The notes beneath the pieces were generated by a model, which made no database searches, was not told the origin of the DNA, and saw only the letters and a list, made by a program, of their open reading frames with translations. A program made the position numbers and the translations under genes. DNA of 40,679 nucleotides from Pseudonocardia sp. (GTDB lineage: Bacteria > Actinomycetota > Actinomycetes > Mycobacteriales > Pseudonocardiaceae): assembly GCA_029266775.1 (NCBI GenBank), contig JAQSWF010000001.1, positions 1 through 40,679 on the forward strand, written 5' to 3'. Shown one piece after another: positions 9,153-17,578 of this stretch; within the stretch, counting starts at the first letter, position 1; every line of letters begins with the position of its first letter.

Positions 9153-10400
9153 TCAGCGGACAGTGCGCCGCGGGTGCTCGGCGAAGAACCGCACCATCTC
9201 CGCCGAGGCATCGGGACCTGCGGGGTCGGTGTAGCTGCCGCCCGCGGTTCCACCGGACCAGGCATGGCCCAGCCCGTGCACCGTCCACTGCTCGGCTATG
9301 ACCGCGCCGTCGCGGCGCACCACCGTCTTCGCCGCGCTGCGGCCGGGGCCCCGCTCGGACGTGCTGACACCGGTCGCCGGACCGCGGGAGAACTGCTCGA
9401 CGACATGGGTCGCGTTACCCGGCTCGACCGTCGTGTCGGCGTCGCCGTGGAACGCGATCACGGGCACGGTCCGGTCGACCGGCCGGACCCGCCGGCCCTG
9501 CCGCATGGCGGCGAACGCCGAGGCGAGATCGTGCGCGCACCCGTGCGGCAGCCCGGAGTGCACGCCGGCGGCGGCGACCACGTCGGGGTAGGTGGCCGCG
9601 AGCACCGCTGCCATCGCCGCGCCGGCGGAGAACCCGACGACGTACACGCGATCGGGGTCGACGGCGCTCTGCGCCGCGATCTCCGCGACGATGCCCGCGA
9701 GGATCGCCGGCTCACCGGCGCCGCGCTGCTGGTCGCCGGGCTCGAACCAGTTCCAGTACCGCATGACGTTGGCCGACCGGACCTGCTCCGGGTACGCGAC
9801 CAGGAAACCGTGCTCCTCGGCCAACGCGCTCATGCGGGTGGCGGCCGCGAAGTCCGCGGCGGTCTGGGTGCCGCCGTGCAACATGACGATCAGCGGTCGG
9901 GGGCCTGCTCCCGTCGTCGGGATGTAGAGGATGTACGGCCGCTCGCCGGCAGGGCCGCGGTACGTACGTATGTCGGTCCGGCCGGGCAGCGCGGGCATCG
10001 CAGGCGCGGCCGCACCCTGCCTCCCGAGACCGGGCAGGTCCGCGAGGCCCGGCAGCGCAGAGAGGTTGCGCAGCGCCGAGACGTCGGGCTTGAGTGCCGA
10101 GAGGTCAGGGGAGGTCGACGTCGAGGTCGTGCGCAGGTGATCCACGACTCGGCCGAGGCGCTCGCGCAGCAGGCCGCGCAGGCCGCCGTCCGGGCACCGA
10201 CGAGAAGGCGGCTCCGTCGCAGGGCCCTCACGCTCGAGCGGGCTCTCCAGCCCGGCGCCCCGGCCTCGTCCGTCCGAACCCGCGAGGGTGCGCTGGATCA
10301 GCGCGGTCGCCTCGGCAAGACGTCCGGCCCTGGTGAGGGCGGCCGCTTCGGCCATCGCAGCGGCCTGCTCGTCGTGCTGATCTCGGATCTCGCCAGCCAC
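9153..10400 (-). CDS. PHB-depolymerase family esterase (alpha/beta hydrolase)
   Basis: About 415 residues. The first 160 are a poorly conserved, Pro/Leu-rich region starting with an amphipathic MAEAAALTRAGRLAEAT segment also seen in other extended PHB-depolymerase-family esterases; the hydrolase domain follows. Visible are the oxyanion region VMLHGGTQ, the nucleophile elbow GFSAGAAM (Ser), the acid HGDADTTV and the histidine in HGLGHAWSGG. Start GTG at 10400 is picked because AAGGAG lies 7 nt upstream; the ORF track extends further without support. No signal peptide is apparent. Likely an esterase or feruloyl/PHB-oligomer hydrolase; the true substrate is unknown. A 16-bp palindrome lies upstream. 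Confidence 0.88.
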   Translation of the reverse strand: MAGEIRDQHDEQAAAMAEAAALTRAGRLAEATALIQRTLAGSDGRGRGAGLESPLEREGPATEPPSRRCPDGGLRGLLRERLGRVVDHLRTTSTSTSPDLSALKPDVSALRNLSALPGLADLPGLGRQGAAAPAMPALPGRTDIRTYRGPAGERPYILYIPTTGAGPRPLIVMLHGGTQTAADFAAATRMSALAEEHGFLVAYPEQVRSANVMRYWNWFEPGDQQRGAGEPAILAGIVAEIAAQSAVDPDRVYVVGFSAGAAMAAVLAATYPDVVAAAGVHSGLPHGCAHDLASAFAAMRQGRRVRPVDRTVPVIAFHGDADTTVEPGNATHVVEQFSRGPATGVSTSERGPGRSAAKTVVRRDGAVIAEQWTVHGLGHAWSGGTAGGSYTDPAGPDASAEMVRFFAEHPRRTVR

Positions 10401-10427
10401 CCTCGTACTCCTTCTACCATCCGTTCG

Positions 10428-10443
10428 CCATCCATATGGATGG
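10428..10443. promoter_or_regulatory. 16-bp perfect palindrome upstream of the esterase gene
   Basis: CCATCCATATGGATGG is a perfect inverted repeat 27 nt upstream of the esterase GTG and its ribosome binding site. This is a typical place for a repressor operator (TetR or MarR size). No regulator gene is adjacent, and no clear -10/-35 pair was seen around it. Confidence 0.5.
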
Positions 10444-10721
10444 TGCCACGGTCGGTCGACGATCGGCGCGCGCATGTGGTCTACGCCTCGCCTTCCACGG
10501 GGCGTGACGGGCCAGTCCATGCAGCGAACGTGGCTTTCGGTGCGGTAGAGGCACTCACAGCCACTTTCGCTTCACCAGGACCGGACGCGACGAGGGCGAT
10601 CACCCGGTATTGGGCGGCGCTCGCGGGAATCATCAGGGGCCGGCGGCCACGCGGCGTTTTGCGACGCTCGTCCTGTGGGCACTCAACCCGTAGCCCGGAT
10701 CGCCGGGGTCAGGAGGATCGG
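10444..10721. other. non-coding gap with an imperfect hairpin
   Basis: No convincing gene lies between the esterase and the first GTPase. At 10523-10571 there is an inverted repeat, AGCGAACGTGGCT and AGCCACTTTCGCT (12 of 13 paired), with an inner GTGC/GCAC pairing, which could be a structured RNA element, terminator or dispersed repeat. AGGAGG at 10711-10716 is the ribosome binding site of the following GTPase gene. Nothing else was recognised. Confidence 0.5.
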
Positions 10722-12611
10722 GTGACGACGGGACGGCCGACGGAGCAGGAGAACTCTCCCGCGCCGTCCCCGTTTGAGCCCATCTCGGCACCTGCCGCAA
10801 TGGGGGCCACCGTCGCCCCGGCACCGGCCCAGCCTGCGGCCGCCGACTCCATCGTCGCGACGCCCCCGGCCAACCCGCTCACGGACGCGCTCGTCGCGCT
10901 GCGTGAAGCCGCGGCCTGCACCCGCTTCGACCTCGAGATCCCCGGCGCCGAGAGTGCCCGTGGCACGAGTGCGGAGCTCGTCCACCAGCTCGACGACTAC
11001 GTCCTCCCGCGGCTGCGGCGCCTCGACGCGCCGCTGCTCACGGTGGTAGGTGGCTCCACCGGCGCCGGGAAGTCGACGGTCGTCAACAGCCTGGTCCGCG
11101 CCTCGGTCACGCCGTCCGGGGTGCTGCGGCCGACGACCCGCTCCCCCGTACTCGTCAGCCACCCCGACGATGTGCGATGGTTTTCCGACACCCGGGTGCT
11201 GCCCGAGCTCACCCGTACCAGCGGCGCCGGCACGGATCACCGCACCCTGCAGCTGGTCCCCTCGCCCGCGCTCGATCCCGGGCTCGCGTTCCTCGACGCA
11301 CCCGACATCGACTCCGTCGTCGCCGCGAACCGGCGCCTTGCCGCACAGCTGCTCGCGGCCGCCGACCTGTGGCTCTTCGTCACGACCGCCGCCCGCTACG
11401 CGGACGCCGTGCCGTGGGACGTGCTCGAGACCGCCCAGGAGCGCGGGACCGCGCTTGCCGTACTGCTCGACCGCGTCCCGCCGGGCGCCGAAGACGACAT
11501 CGCCGCGCACCTCACCGAGATGCTCGCCGCGCACGGGCTCGCACAGGCACCGCTCTTCGTCGTCCCCGAGACCACCCTCGTCGACGGCCTGCTGCCCGAG
11601 CCCGTCGTGGCACCGCTGCGCAGTTGGTTCGTCAGCCTCGCCCGCGACGCCGAGCAGCGCGCCGAGGTCGTCCGGCGGACCCTCGACGGCGCACTGGACA
11701 GCCTGCGCCCCCGCACGGCCGGGCTAGCCGCGCAGGCACGCGCCCAGCTCGACGCCGCGGCGCAGCTGCGCACCGACGCGCGCGAGGCATATGCGGGTGC
11801 GCTCGAGGAGGTCGACGACGGCATGCGGGACGGCTCGCTGCTGCGCGGTGAGGTGATGGCGCGCTGGCAGGAGTTCGTCGGCACGGGTGAGCTGCTGCGC
11901 TCGTTGCAGGACCGGGTCGGCCGCCTGCGGGACCGCCTCACAGCGGCCGTCACCGGCCGACCGCACCAGCCTGGGTCGGAGCTGACGGCCGCGCTCGAGT
12001 CCGGCGTCGCGCTCCTCGTCGACGCCGCCGCCGAGCGGGCGGCCGAACGGGCCGCGACGTCGTGGCGCCGCAGCGCCGCCGGCACCGCGCTGCTCCGCGA
12101 TCCGGAGTCGGTGGACGTCCGCCTGGACCGGGCGACGCCGAACCTGCGTGACGGGATCGAACGAACGGTGCGCGACTGGCAGGGCGCGGTGCTCGACCTC
12201 GTCCGCCGGGAAGGGGCGACCCGGCGTACCAGCGCCCGCATCGCGGCCTACGGCGTCAATGCGACCGGCCTCATCGTGATGGTCGCCGTCTTCGCCAGCA
12301 CCGCGTTCATCCCCACGGGCGCCGAGATCGGTGTTGCGGGCGGCACGACCGTGCTGTCACAGAAGGTGCTGGAAGCTCTGTTCGGCGACCAGGCGGTGCG
12401 GCGGCTCGCCGACGAGGCCCGTGCGGATCTCCTCGACCGGGTACGGGCACTGCTGGACGGCGAGGAGCGGCGCTTCGCGGACCTGCTGGCCGCGCATGCC
12501 ACAGTCGCGAGTGACGCCGAGGCGCTCGAGCGCGCCGCTGCCGACGTCGAGGCGGCGCGCGCGTCCTCGTTGCGGGCGTCCTTGCGTCGGTCGACCGAGG
12601 CACTGTCGTGA
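10722..12611 (+). CDS. dynamin-like GTPase, first of a pair (DynA-like)
   Basis: About 629 residues. After a Pro/Ala-rich N-terminus comes a GTPase domain with P-loop GGSTGAGKST (about 108-117), a G2-region threonine in RPTTRSPV, and LDAPDID (about 192) in the G3 position. No standard NKxD is visible; LLDRVPP occupies its place. Around residues 505-550 there is a hydrophobic stretch (GLIVMVAVFASTAFIP) that could insert in the membrane, followed by an acidic helical tail. The GTG start follows AGGAGG by 5 nt. The stop overlaps the start of a second GTPase gene by 4 nt (GTGA). Tandem GTPases with membrane segments match the DynA/DynB pair that supports Streptomyces sporulation septation; assignment here is by architecture only. 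Confidence 0.82.
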   Translation: MTTGRPTEQENSPAPSPFEPISAPAAMGATVAPAPAQPAAADSIVATPPANPLTDALVALREAAACTRFDLEIPGAESARGTSAELVHQLDDYVLPRLRRLDAPLLTVVGGSTGAGKSTVVNSLVRASVTPSGVLRPTTRSPVLVSHPDDVRWFSDTRVLPELTRTSGAGTDHRTLQLVPSPALDPGLAFLDAPDIDSVVAANRRLAAQLLAAADLWLFVTTAARYADAVPWDVLETAQERGTALAVLLDRVPPGAEDDIAAHLTEMLAAHGLAQAPLFVVPETTLVDGLLPEPVVAPLRSWFVSLARDAEQRAEVVRRTLDGALDSLRPRTAGLAAQARAQLDAAAQLRTDAREAYAGALEEVDDGMRDGSLLRGEVMARWQEFVGTGELLRSLQDRVGRLRDRLTAAVTGRPHQPGSELTAALESGVALLVDAAAERAAERAATSWRRSAAGTALLRDPESVDVRLDRATPNLRDGIERTVRDWQGAVLDLVRREGATRRTSARIAAYGVNATGLIVMVAVFASTAFIPTGAEIGVAGGTTVLSQKVLEALFGDQAVRRLADEARADLLDRVRALLDGEERRFADLLAAHATVASDAEALERAAADVEAARASSLRASLRRSTEALS

Positions 12612-14293
12612 CGGTCCGCCTGCCCGGGCGCCGGGCCACCGCGGATCGCGTGGCCGACGACGTCGGAGCGCGGCTGTGCGGGCTGGACAGCGTCGTCGAG
12701 CTGGGCGAGGGCCGCATCGACGAGGATCTGCTCGCCCCCGCCCGCGAGCTGTCCCGCCGCGCGGGCGAGCGGCTGCGCCTGTCCGGCGCGCACACCGTCG
12801 TCGCGTTGGCGGGCGCCACCGGCAGCGGGAAGTCGACCCTGTTCAACGCCCTGGCCGGCACGCAGATGTCGGAGACGGGGGTGCGGCGCCCGACCACGGG
12901 GGTCGCGCACGCGGTCGTCTGGGACGCCGAGGGCGCGGGCCCGCTGCTCGACTGGCTGGAGATCCCGCGGCGTCACCACCTGCAGCCCGCACCCGGCGAC
13001 GACGACCTGCGCGGGCTTGTCCTGCTGGACCTGCCCGACCACGACTCGACGCAGGTGGCGCACCGGCTCGAGGTGGACCGGCTGGTCGCGCTCGTCGACG
13101 TGCTGGTGTGGGTCCTCGACCCGCAGAAGTACGCCGACGCCGCGATCCACGACCGCTACCTCCGGCGTCTCGCGCGCCACGGCGAGGTGATGGTGGTGGT
13201 GCTCAACCAGGTCGACCGGCTCGCGCCGGATGCCGTTCCGGACGCGCTGGCCGATGTCCGCCGGCTGCTTGCCGCGGACGGCCTCGCCGATGTGCCGGTG
13301 CTGGCGACCTCGGCGGTGCGGGCGGTCGGGCTGGACCGGCTGCGGGCCGTGCTCATCGGGGCCGTCGCCGCGCACCGGGCGGCACTGCGGCGGGTCGCCG
13401 CAGATCTGGACACGGTCGCGGACGATCTCGATCCGGTCGTCGGTGGGCCGGCTCGCGAGGACGTCGACGCCGGCGCGCAGCGGGCGCTCGTCGCGGCGTT
13501 GGGCGCGGCGGCCGGCATCCCGGCGGTCGGCGCGGCGGTCCAGCGCGCGTCCGTGCACCGCGCGGTGGCCGCCACCGGCTTTCCGTTCACCCGCTGGCTG
13601 CGGCGGCTGCGCCCGGACCCGCTGCGCCGGCTGCATTTGGACCGGGCACGTACGGCTGCGGTCACCGGCTCCTCCACCCTGCACAACGACGACGCGACCG
13701 CCGACCTCGCGGCGACCGCACAGCGCACCTCGCTGCCCGCGACCGGTGCCGTCGAGCGGTCCCGCGTGGACCTCGCCCTTCGCCGTCTGGCCGACGACGC
13801 CTCCGCGGGCCTGCCCGACCCGTGGCCGCGGATCGTGAGCGACGCGGCACGCTCCCGCGCCGGGGACCTGGCTGACGGGCTGGACCGCGCCGTGGCGACG
13901 ACGGACCTCGGGATGACCCGGCGGCCACTCTGGTGGCGAGCGATCGGCGCACTGCAGGCGCTGCTTGCCGCAGCGGCGATCGCCGGAGCGCTGTGGCTGG
14001 CGGGGCTCTACGCGCTGACCGTCCTGCGCCTCCCGGAGCCCGAGCCGCCGCAGATCGGCCTGCTGCCGCTGCCGACGGTCCTGGTCATCGGGGGCCTGCT
14101 GGCCGGGCTGTTGCTCGCGCTGCTGGCTCGGATGCTGGCCGTGCTGGCAGCGCGTCGGCGATGGAGACGGGCGGAGGCGCGGCTGCGGGATTCGGTCGCA
14201 GACGTCGCGGACACGCTGGTGCTCGCCCCGGTGCGAGCCGAGCTGGTGGCGTACACCGAGCTGCGGAATGCCGTCGCGGCGCTGCGCGGATAG
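12608..14293 (+). CDS. dynamin-like/YfjP-type GTPase, second of a pair (DynB-like)
   Basis: A 561-residue GTPase. The G motifs are clear: P-loop GATGSGKST near residue 70, RRPTTGVAH as G2, LLDLPDHDS near 140 as G3 and LNQVDRL near 200 as G4. Two hydrophobic helices lie near the C-terminus, about residues 446-470 and 486-510, separated by a short Pro-rich loop, after which comes a basic RRRWRRAEARL stretch. Translation is coupled to the upstream GTPase by the GTGA overlap, so the two are made together and probably form one membrane-associated complex. In Streptomyces the comparable pair stabilises FtsZ rings; in a non-sporulating relative the role could be septation or membrane repair. Confidence 0.85.
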   Translation: MTVRLPGRRATADRVADDVGARLCGLDSVVELGEGRIDEDLLAPARELSRRAGERLRLSGAHTVVALAGATGSGKSTLFNALAGTQMSETGVRRPTTGVAHAVVWDAEGAGPLLDWLEIPRRHHLQPAPGDDDLRGLVLLDLPDHDSTQVAHRLEVDRLVALVDVLVWVLDPQKYADAAIHDRYLRRLARHGEVMVVVLNQVDRLAPDAVPDALADVRRLLAADGLADVPVLATSAVRAVGLDRLRAVLIGAVAAHRAALRRVAADLDTVADDLDPVVGGPAREDVDAGAQRALVAALGAAAGIPAVGAAVQRASVHRAVAATGFPFTRWLRRLRPDPLRRLHLDRARTAAVTGSSTLHNDDATADLAATAQRTSLPATGAVERSRVDLALRRLADDASAGLPDPWPRIVSDAARSRAGDLADGLDRAVATTDLGMTRRPLWWRAIGALQALLAAAAIAGALWLAGLYALTVLRLPEPEPPQIGLLPLPTVLVIGGLLAGLLLALLARMLAVLAARRRWRRAEARLRDSVADVADTLVLAPVRAELVAYTELRNAVAALRG

Positions 14294-14325
14294 GCCACAG
14301 CTGACGTCCGGCACCGCCGGCCCCA

Positions 14326-14380
14326 CCGAGCGAGAGCGGCGTTGGCAAGGTCTAACTTTGCCAACGCCGCTTTCGCTCGG
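14326..14380. terminator. 23-bp stem hairpin between convergent genes (repeat family copy 2)
   Basis: Arms 14326-14348 and 14358-14380 pair over 23 positions with a single G-U in the plus-strand RNA; the loop is GGTCTAACT. Read on the minus strand the loop is AGTTAGACC, differing by one base from the loop of the hairpin at 9086, and the stem core GCGGCGTTGGCAA is shared. It lies between the convergent 3' ends of the second GTPase gene and the DUF4230 gene, so a bidirectional terminator role is likely. Confidence 0.75.
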
Positions 14381-14404
14381 TCTCGCTCGGTCGAAGCAGG
14401 GCGA

Positions 14405-15106
14405 TCAGGGTGCTGGGGCGGCCGGCGGAGCGAACGTCACCGTCACGCTCTCGTAGCCCAGCGACTGCGCCAGCCCGGTGAGCATCGCCCGCGTGTTGTT
14501 CTCCGCCCGGGCTGCGAGGTCGCTCTGCGCGGCCGCGGCGTCGAGCTTGGCGGCGGCCATCCGGTACAGCATGGTGTCGTCGGTCGGGTTGTCGCCGAAC
14601 GCGTCGCCGAGGCGCTCGGCCAGGCCACGCTCGCGGCCGACGACGCGGCTCTGCGTGGGGTCGAGCGCGGCGGGGGTCAGCGTGGGGGTCGGCAGGACGA
14701 TCGTGGCGATGCGCCGGTCCGGCGACACGGTGATCGACTCCGGGCCGAGCGCGGAGAACGCGACGCGCGCGTCCACCGTGCCGGTGGCGAACAGCGTGGT
14801 GCGCTCACCGCTGATGGCCGAGGGCAGGTACGGGGTGTCGTGTTCGACGTCCACCAGCACCTGGAACGTGCCCGTCGCGGCGTGGTACTCGGAGATATCG
14901 CGCATGGCGAGCAGGAGCGGCGCCGTGCTCGTGTCGATCTGCTGTGGCGTGGCGCTGGGCCACCACCGGTTCACCGCGTCGGCGACCCCGAGGCCGGCCG
15001 GCACGAGCAGAGCGAGCGCGGCGACCGCGCCGGCGACGACGACCCGGCGGCGGGTGCGGCGGGTGCGACGGGAGACGATCGGTGCGTGCTGCAGCGTGCT
15101 CGGCAT
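14405..15106 (-). CDS. DUF4230 domain-containing membrane-anchored protein
   Basis: A 233-residue protein with a very basic N-terminus (RRTRRTRRR), one transmembrane helix at about 23-45 and an outside domain that looks like DUF4230: LLLAMRDISEYHAATGTFQV near the start and RGLAERLGDAF with conserved hydrophobic spacing later. ATG at 15106 follows GGGGAG. The family is found across many bacteria and has no settled function. It is separated from nhaA by 74 nt, and its 3' end faces the GTPase operon across a strong hairpin. Function unknown. Confidence 0.8.
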   Translation of the reverse strand: MPSTLQHAPIVSRRTRRTRRRVVVAGAVAALALLVPAGLGVADAVNRWWPSATPQQIDTSTAPLLLAMRDISEYHAATGTFQVLVDVEHDTPYLPSAISGERTTLFATGTVDARVAFSALGPESITVSPDRRIATIVLPTPTLTPAALDPTQSRVVGRERGLAERLGDAFGDNPTDDTMLYRMAAAKLDAAAAQSDLAARAENNTRAMLTGLAQSLGYESVTVTFAPPAAPAP

Positions 15107-15180
15107 GGGCTACTCCCCTGTCGGCTTCGCGGAAACGGCGACCGTGTTCTCAGACACAAGTAACACAATGCCTCCCCGGG

Positions 15181-16469
15181 TCATTCCCCGCTCCCCCCTT
15201 GGTACACGTCCGGGATGCCGTCGTCATCGGCATCTTGGGTCTCTTCTTCCTCCATTCGCCGATAAATCCGAGTTCGGGCCCGTAGCACGACGGTCGCCAG
15301 CAGCGCCGCCAGCAGGGAACCGGTCAGCACACCGACCTTCACGAGGTCGTCGCGCGGCGTGCCCGCGCCGTAGGCCAGCTCGCCGACCAGCAGCGAGACC
15401 GTGAAGCCGATGCCGCCGAGCAGGGCGAGCCCGAGTACGTCCCACCAGCTGAGGTCGTCGGCGAACTCGGCCCGCGTGAAGCGCTGGACGAGCCAGGTGG
15501 CCCCGAGGATCCCGACGACCTTCCCGACCACGAGCCCGATGACGATCCCGAGGGTGATGCGCTGGCCGAAAGCCGCGACACCGCCCGCCCCGGCCACGGA
15601 GACGCCGGCCGAGAAGAAGGCGAACACGGGCACGGCGATCCCGGCCGACAGCGGCCGGAACCGGTGCTCCAGGTGCTCGGCGAGGCCCGGCCCGGAACCG
15701 CCAGATCGTCGCCGCACCGGCACGGCGAAGCCGAGCAGCACTCCGGCGACGGTGGCGTGCACCCCGGACTCGTGCACGAGGACCCATGTGGCGACCGCGA
15801 GCGGCAGCAGCAGCCACCAGGCGCGGACCCTCCTCTGTACGAGCAGGGTGAACAGGCCGAGCGGCACGAGCGCCAGTGCGAGCGCGACGACATCGAGAGA
15901 CGCCGTGTAGAAGACGGCGATAACGACGATCGCCAGCAGGTCGTCGACGACGGCCAGCGTCAGCAGGAAAGTGCGCAGCGCCGACGGGAGGTGCCGGCCG
16001 ACGACGGCGAGCACCGCCAGCGCGAAGGCGATGTCGGTCGCCGTCGGGATCGCCCAGCCGCGCAGCACGCCCGGCTCGCCGCCGAGGTTGACCACCACGA
16101 ACAGCATGGCCGGCACGATCATCCCGCCGACCGCGGCTGCCACCGGGAGGGAGGCGCGGCGGACGTCGCGCAAATCGCCCGCCACGAACTCCCGCTTGAG
16201 CTCGAGACCCGCGACGAAGAAGAAGACGGCGAGCAGGCCGTCGGCAGCCCACTGCGCGAGGGTCAGGTCGAGGTGCAGCCCCGCCGGGCCGAGCCGGACC
16301 TCACCGAGCGCGGTGTAGGCGTCCCCCCACGGCGAGTTCGCCCAGGCCAGCGCCACGACGGCCGCTGCGACGAGCAGCAGCCCGCCGACGGACTCCGTCC
16401 GCAGGATCCGGCGATCCGGCGTGCCTCGGGCCAGGTGCCGCGGTCGAAGAGGCGACCGGAGGTACTCAT
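15181..16469 (-). pseudogene. nhaA: NhaA Na+/H+ antiporter, frameshifted near the 5' end
   Basis: The long frame gives nearly all of an NhaA antiporter: [20 protein letters not shown], the [13 protein letters not shown] helix, the [14 protein letters not shown] segment with the ion-binding aspartate, and VVDDLLAI with the second aspartate pair. The natural start is missing from that frame. ATG at 16469, with an excellent GAGGAGG site, opens another frame that reads [20 protein letters not shown], the expected NhaA N-terminus, and must lose one base near 16404-16412 to join [10 protein letters not shown]. The gene follows the YciO-like gene by 15 nt. Sequencing error and real inactivation are both possible. 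An acidic C-terminal tail ([12 protein letters not shown]) is unusual. Intact, it would export Na+ in exchange for H+. Confidence 0.88.
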
Positions 16470-16484
16470 ACGCCCTCCTCGCAC

Positions 16485-17105
16485 TTAGGTAAACCGCTCC
16501 GGGTCCCCTGCGCCGTACCGCACGATCTCGGGCTCGCCGTCGGACAGGTCGACGACCGTCGTCGGCTCGATGCCGCAGTCGCCGGAGTCGACGACCGCGT
16601 CGACGGCGTGGTCGAGCAGCTCCTTGATCTCCCAGCCCTGGGTACGCGGCTCGTCTTCGTCCGGCAGCAGCAGGGTGCTCGACAGCAGCGGCTCGCCCAG
16701 CTCGGCGAGCAACGCCTGCGCCACGACGTGATCCGGGATCCGCACGCCCACGGTCTTCTTCCGCGGGTGCATCAGCCGGCGGGGCACCTCGCGCGTCGCC
16801 GGGAGGATGAACGTGTACGGGCCGGGCGTCGCGGCCTTGACCGTCCGGAACATCGCGTTGCTCACTTGCACGAACCGCCCGAGCTGGGCGAAGTCGCGGC
16901 AGACGAGGGTGAAGTGGTGGCGGTCGCCGAGCTGGCGGATGGTGCGGATGCGGGCGAGGCCGTCGCGGTTGCCGAGGTGACATCCGAGGGCGAAGCACGA
17001 GTCCGTCGGATAGACGACCAAGCCACCGTCGCCGACGATCCGGACGACCTGAGTGATCGCGCGTCGCTGCGGGTTGACGGGGTGGATGTCGACGTACCGT
17101 GCCAC
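16485..17105 (-). CDS. YciO-like Sua5/YrdC family protein
   Basis: A 206-residue protein starting [16 protein letters not shown], the N-terminal signature of the YciO branch of the Sua5/YciO/YrdC family. It also has [55 protein letters not shown] and [11 protein letters not shown], all in the family order. True TsaC/Sua5 enzymes make threonylcarbamoyl-AMP for tRNA t6A; YciO proteins share the fold but their role is less certain. The GTG start at 17105 lies 6 nt from a minus-strand TACGCT -10 box, suggesting a leaderless mRNA. It heads a small operon with nhaA. Confidence 0.88.
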   Translation of the reverse strand: MARYVDIHPVNPQRRAITQVVRIVGDGGLVVYPTDSCFALGCHLGNRDGLARIRTIRQLGDRHHFTLVCRDFAQLGRFVQVSNAMFRTVKAATPGPYTFILPATREVPRRLMHPRKKTVGVRIPDHVVAQALLAELGEPLLSSTLLLPDEDEPRTQGWEIKELLDHAVDAVVDSGDCGIEPTTVVDLSDGEPEIVRYGAGDPERFT

Positions 17106-17111
17106 GCGGCG

Positions 17112-17117
17112 AGCGTA
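17112..17117 (-). promoter_or_regulatory. -10 box for leaderless yciO-like gene
   Basis: On the minus strand TACGCT fits TANNNT and ends 6 nt before the GTG start, with no Shine-Dalgarno in between. A -35 box was not recognised. Confidence 0.35.
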
Positions 17118-17161
17118 GGCGCGCCGTGCATGCGCGCTGCGCCGACGGGGCACACAGCGCC

Positions 17162-17455
17162 ATGGCCGACGCATCCCCCACCGACCGTTCCCACGGGATC
17201 CCGCCGAGCGAGCTCGCCGACGACGATCTGCGGCGCGAGGTGACCCGCCTGCACGAGACGCGCCACGAGGCGATGCGCGGCGCCAGCGAGTCCGCGTTCG
17301 AGGCGCACACGCAGCGGATGCTGGCGCTCGAGCGGGAGTACATCCGCCGGTTCCCCGAAGACTCCGCCCCTGACCCGCTGCGCACGCGGGCAGGCGCCCG
17401 CGAGGACGCCGGCCAACCCGTCCCCGGCCGCGACCTCGAGGGCTCCCCCGGCTGA
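17162..17455 (+). CDS. small hydrophilic protein, DUF6158-like
   Basis: A 97-residue charged protein with the central pattern [20 protein letters not shown], then [12 protein letters not shown] and [11 protein letters not shown], resembling the small actinobacterial DUF6158 family. It is predicted mostly helical and cytoplasmic and has no known function. The ATG at 17162 is chosen because the family pattern starts soon after; no good ribosome binding site is visible. It is divergent from the yciO-like gene with 56 nt between the starts, and its stop is followed 12 nt later by 22-bp tandem repeats. Confidence 0.78.
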   Translation: MADASPTDRSHGIPPSELADDDLRREVTRLHETRHEAMRGASESAFEAHTQRMLALEREYIRRFPEDSAPDPLRTRAGAREDAGQPVPGRDLEGSPG

Positions 17456-17467
17456 TCCCGACCCCGC

Positions 17468-17555
17468 GCGAGTCGCTACAAATTGGCACGCGAGTCGCTA
17501 CGAACTGGCGCGCGAGTCGCTACGAACTGGCGCGCGAGTCGAGCGATCGGCGCAC
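17468..17555 (+). repeat. 22-bp tandem repeats, four units, just after the DUF6158 stop
   Basis: Units begin at 17468, 17490, 17512 and 17534. The first three read GCGAGTCGCTACaAAtTGGC(A/G)C with few changes; the fourth keeps GCGAGTCG and the GGC end but its middle is different. They start 12 nt after a stop codon, in sense orientation, after a C-rich stretch. The next gene (minus strand) ends at 17579. Confidence 0.9.
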
Positions 17556-17578
17556 CAGTCCCTGCTGACTTCTGGGGG

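Noticed and set aside
9129-10721. upstream part of the 1160-aa plus ORF before the first GTPase
   Set aside because: It overlaps the esterase gene in antisense and has no family features; the GTG at 10722 with AGGAGG is the real start.
17468-17555. possible small CRISPR array
   Set aside because: The units are directly adjacent with no unique spacers and no cas genes are near; the same holds for 18499-18542 and 27753-27840.
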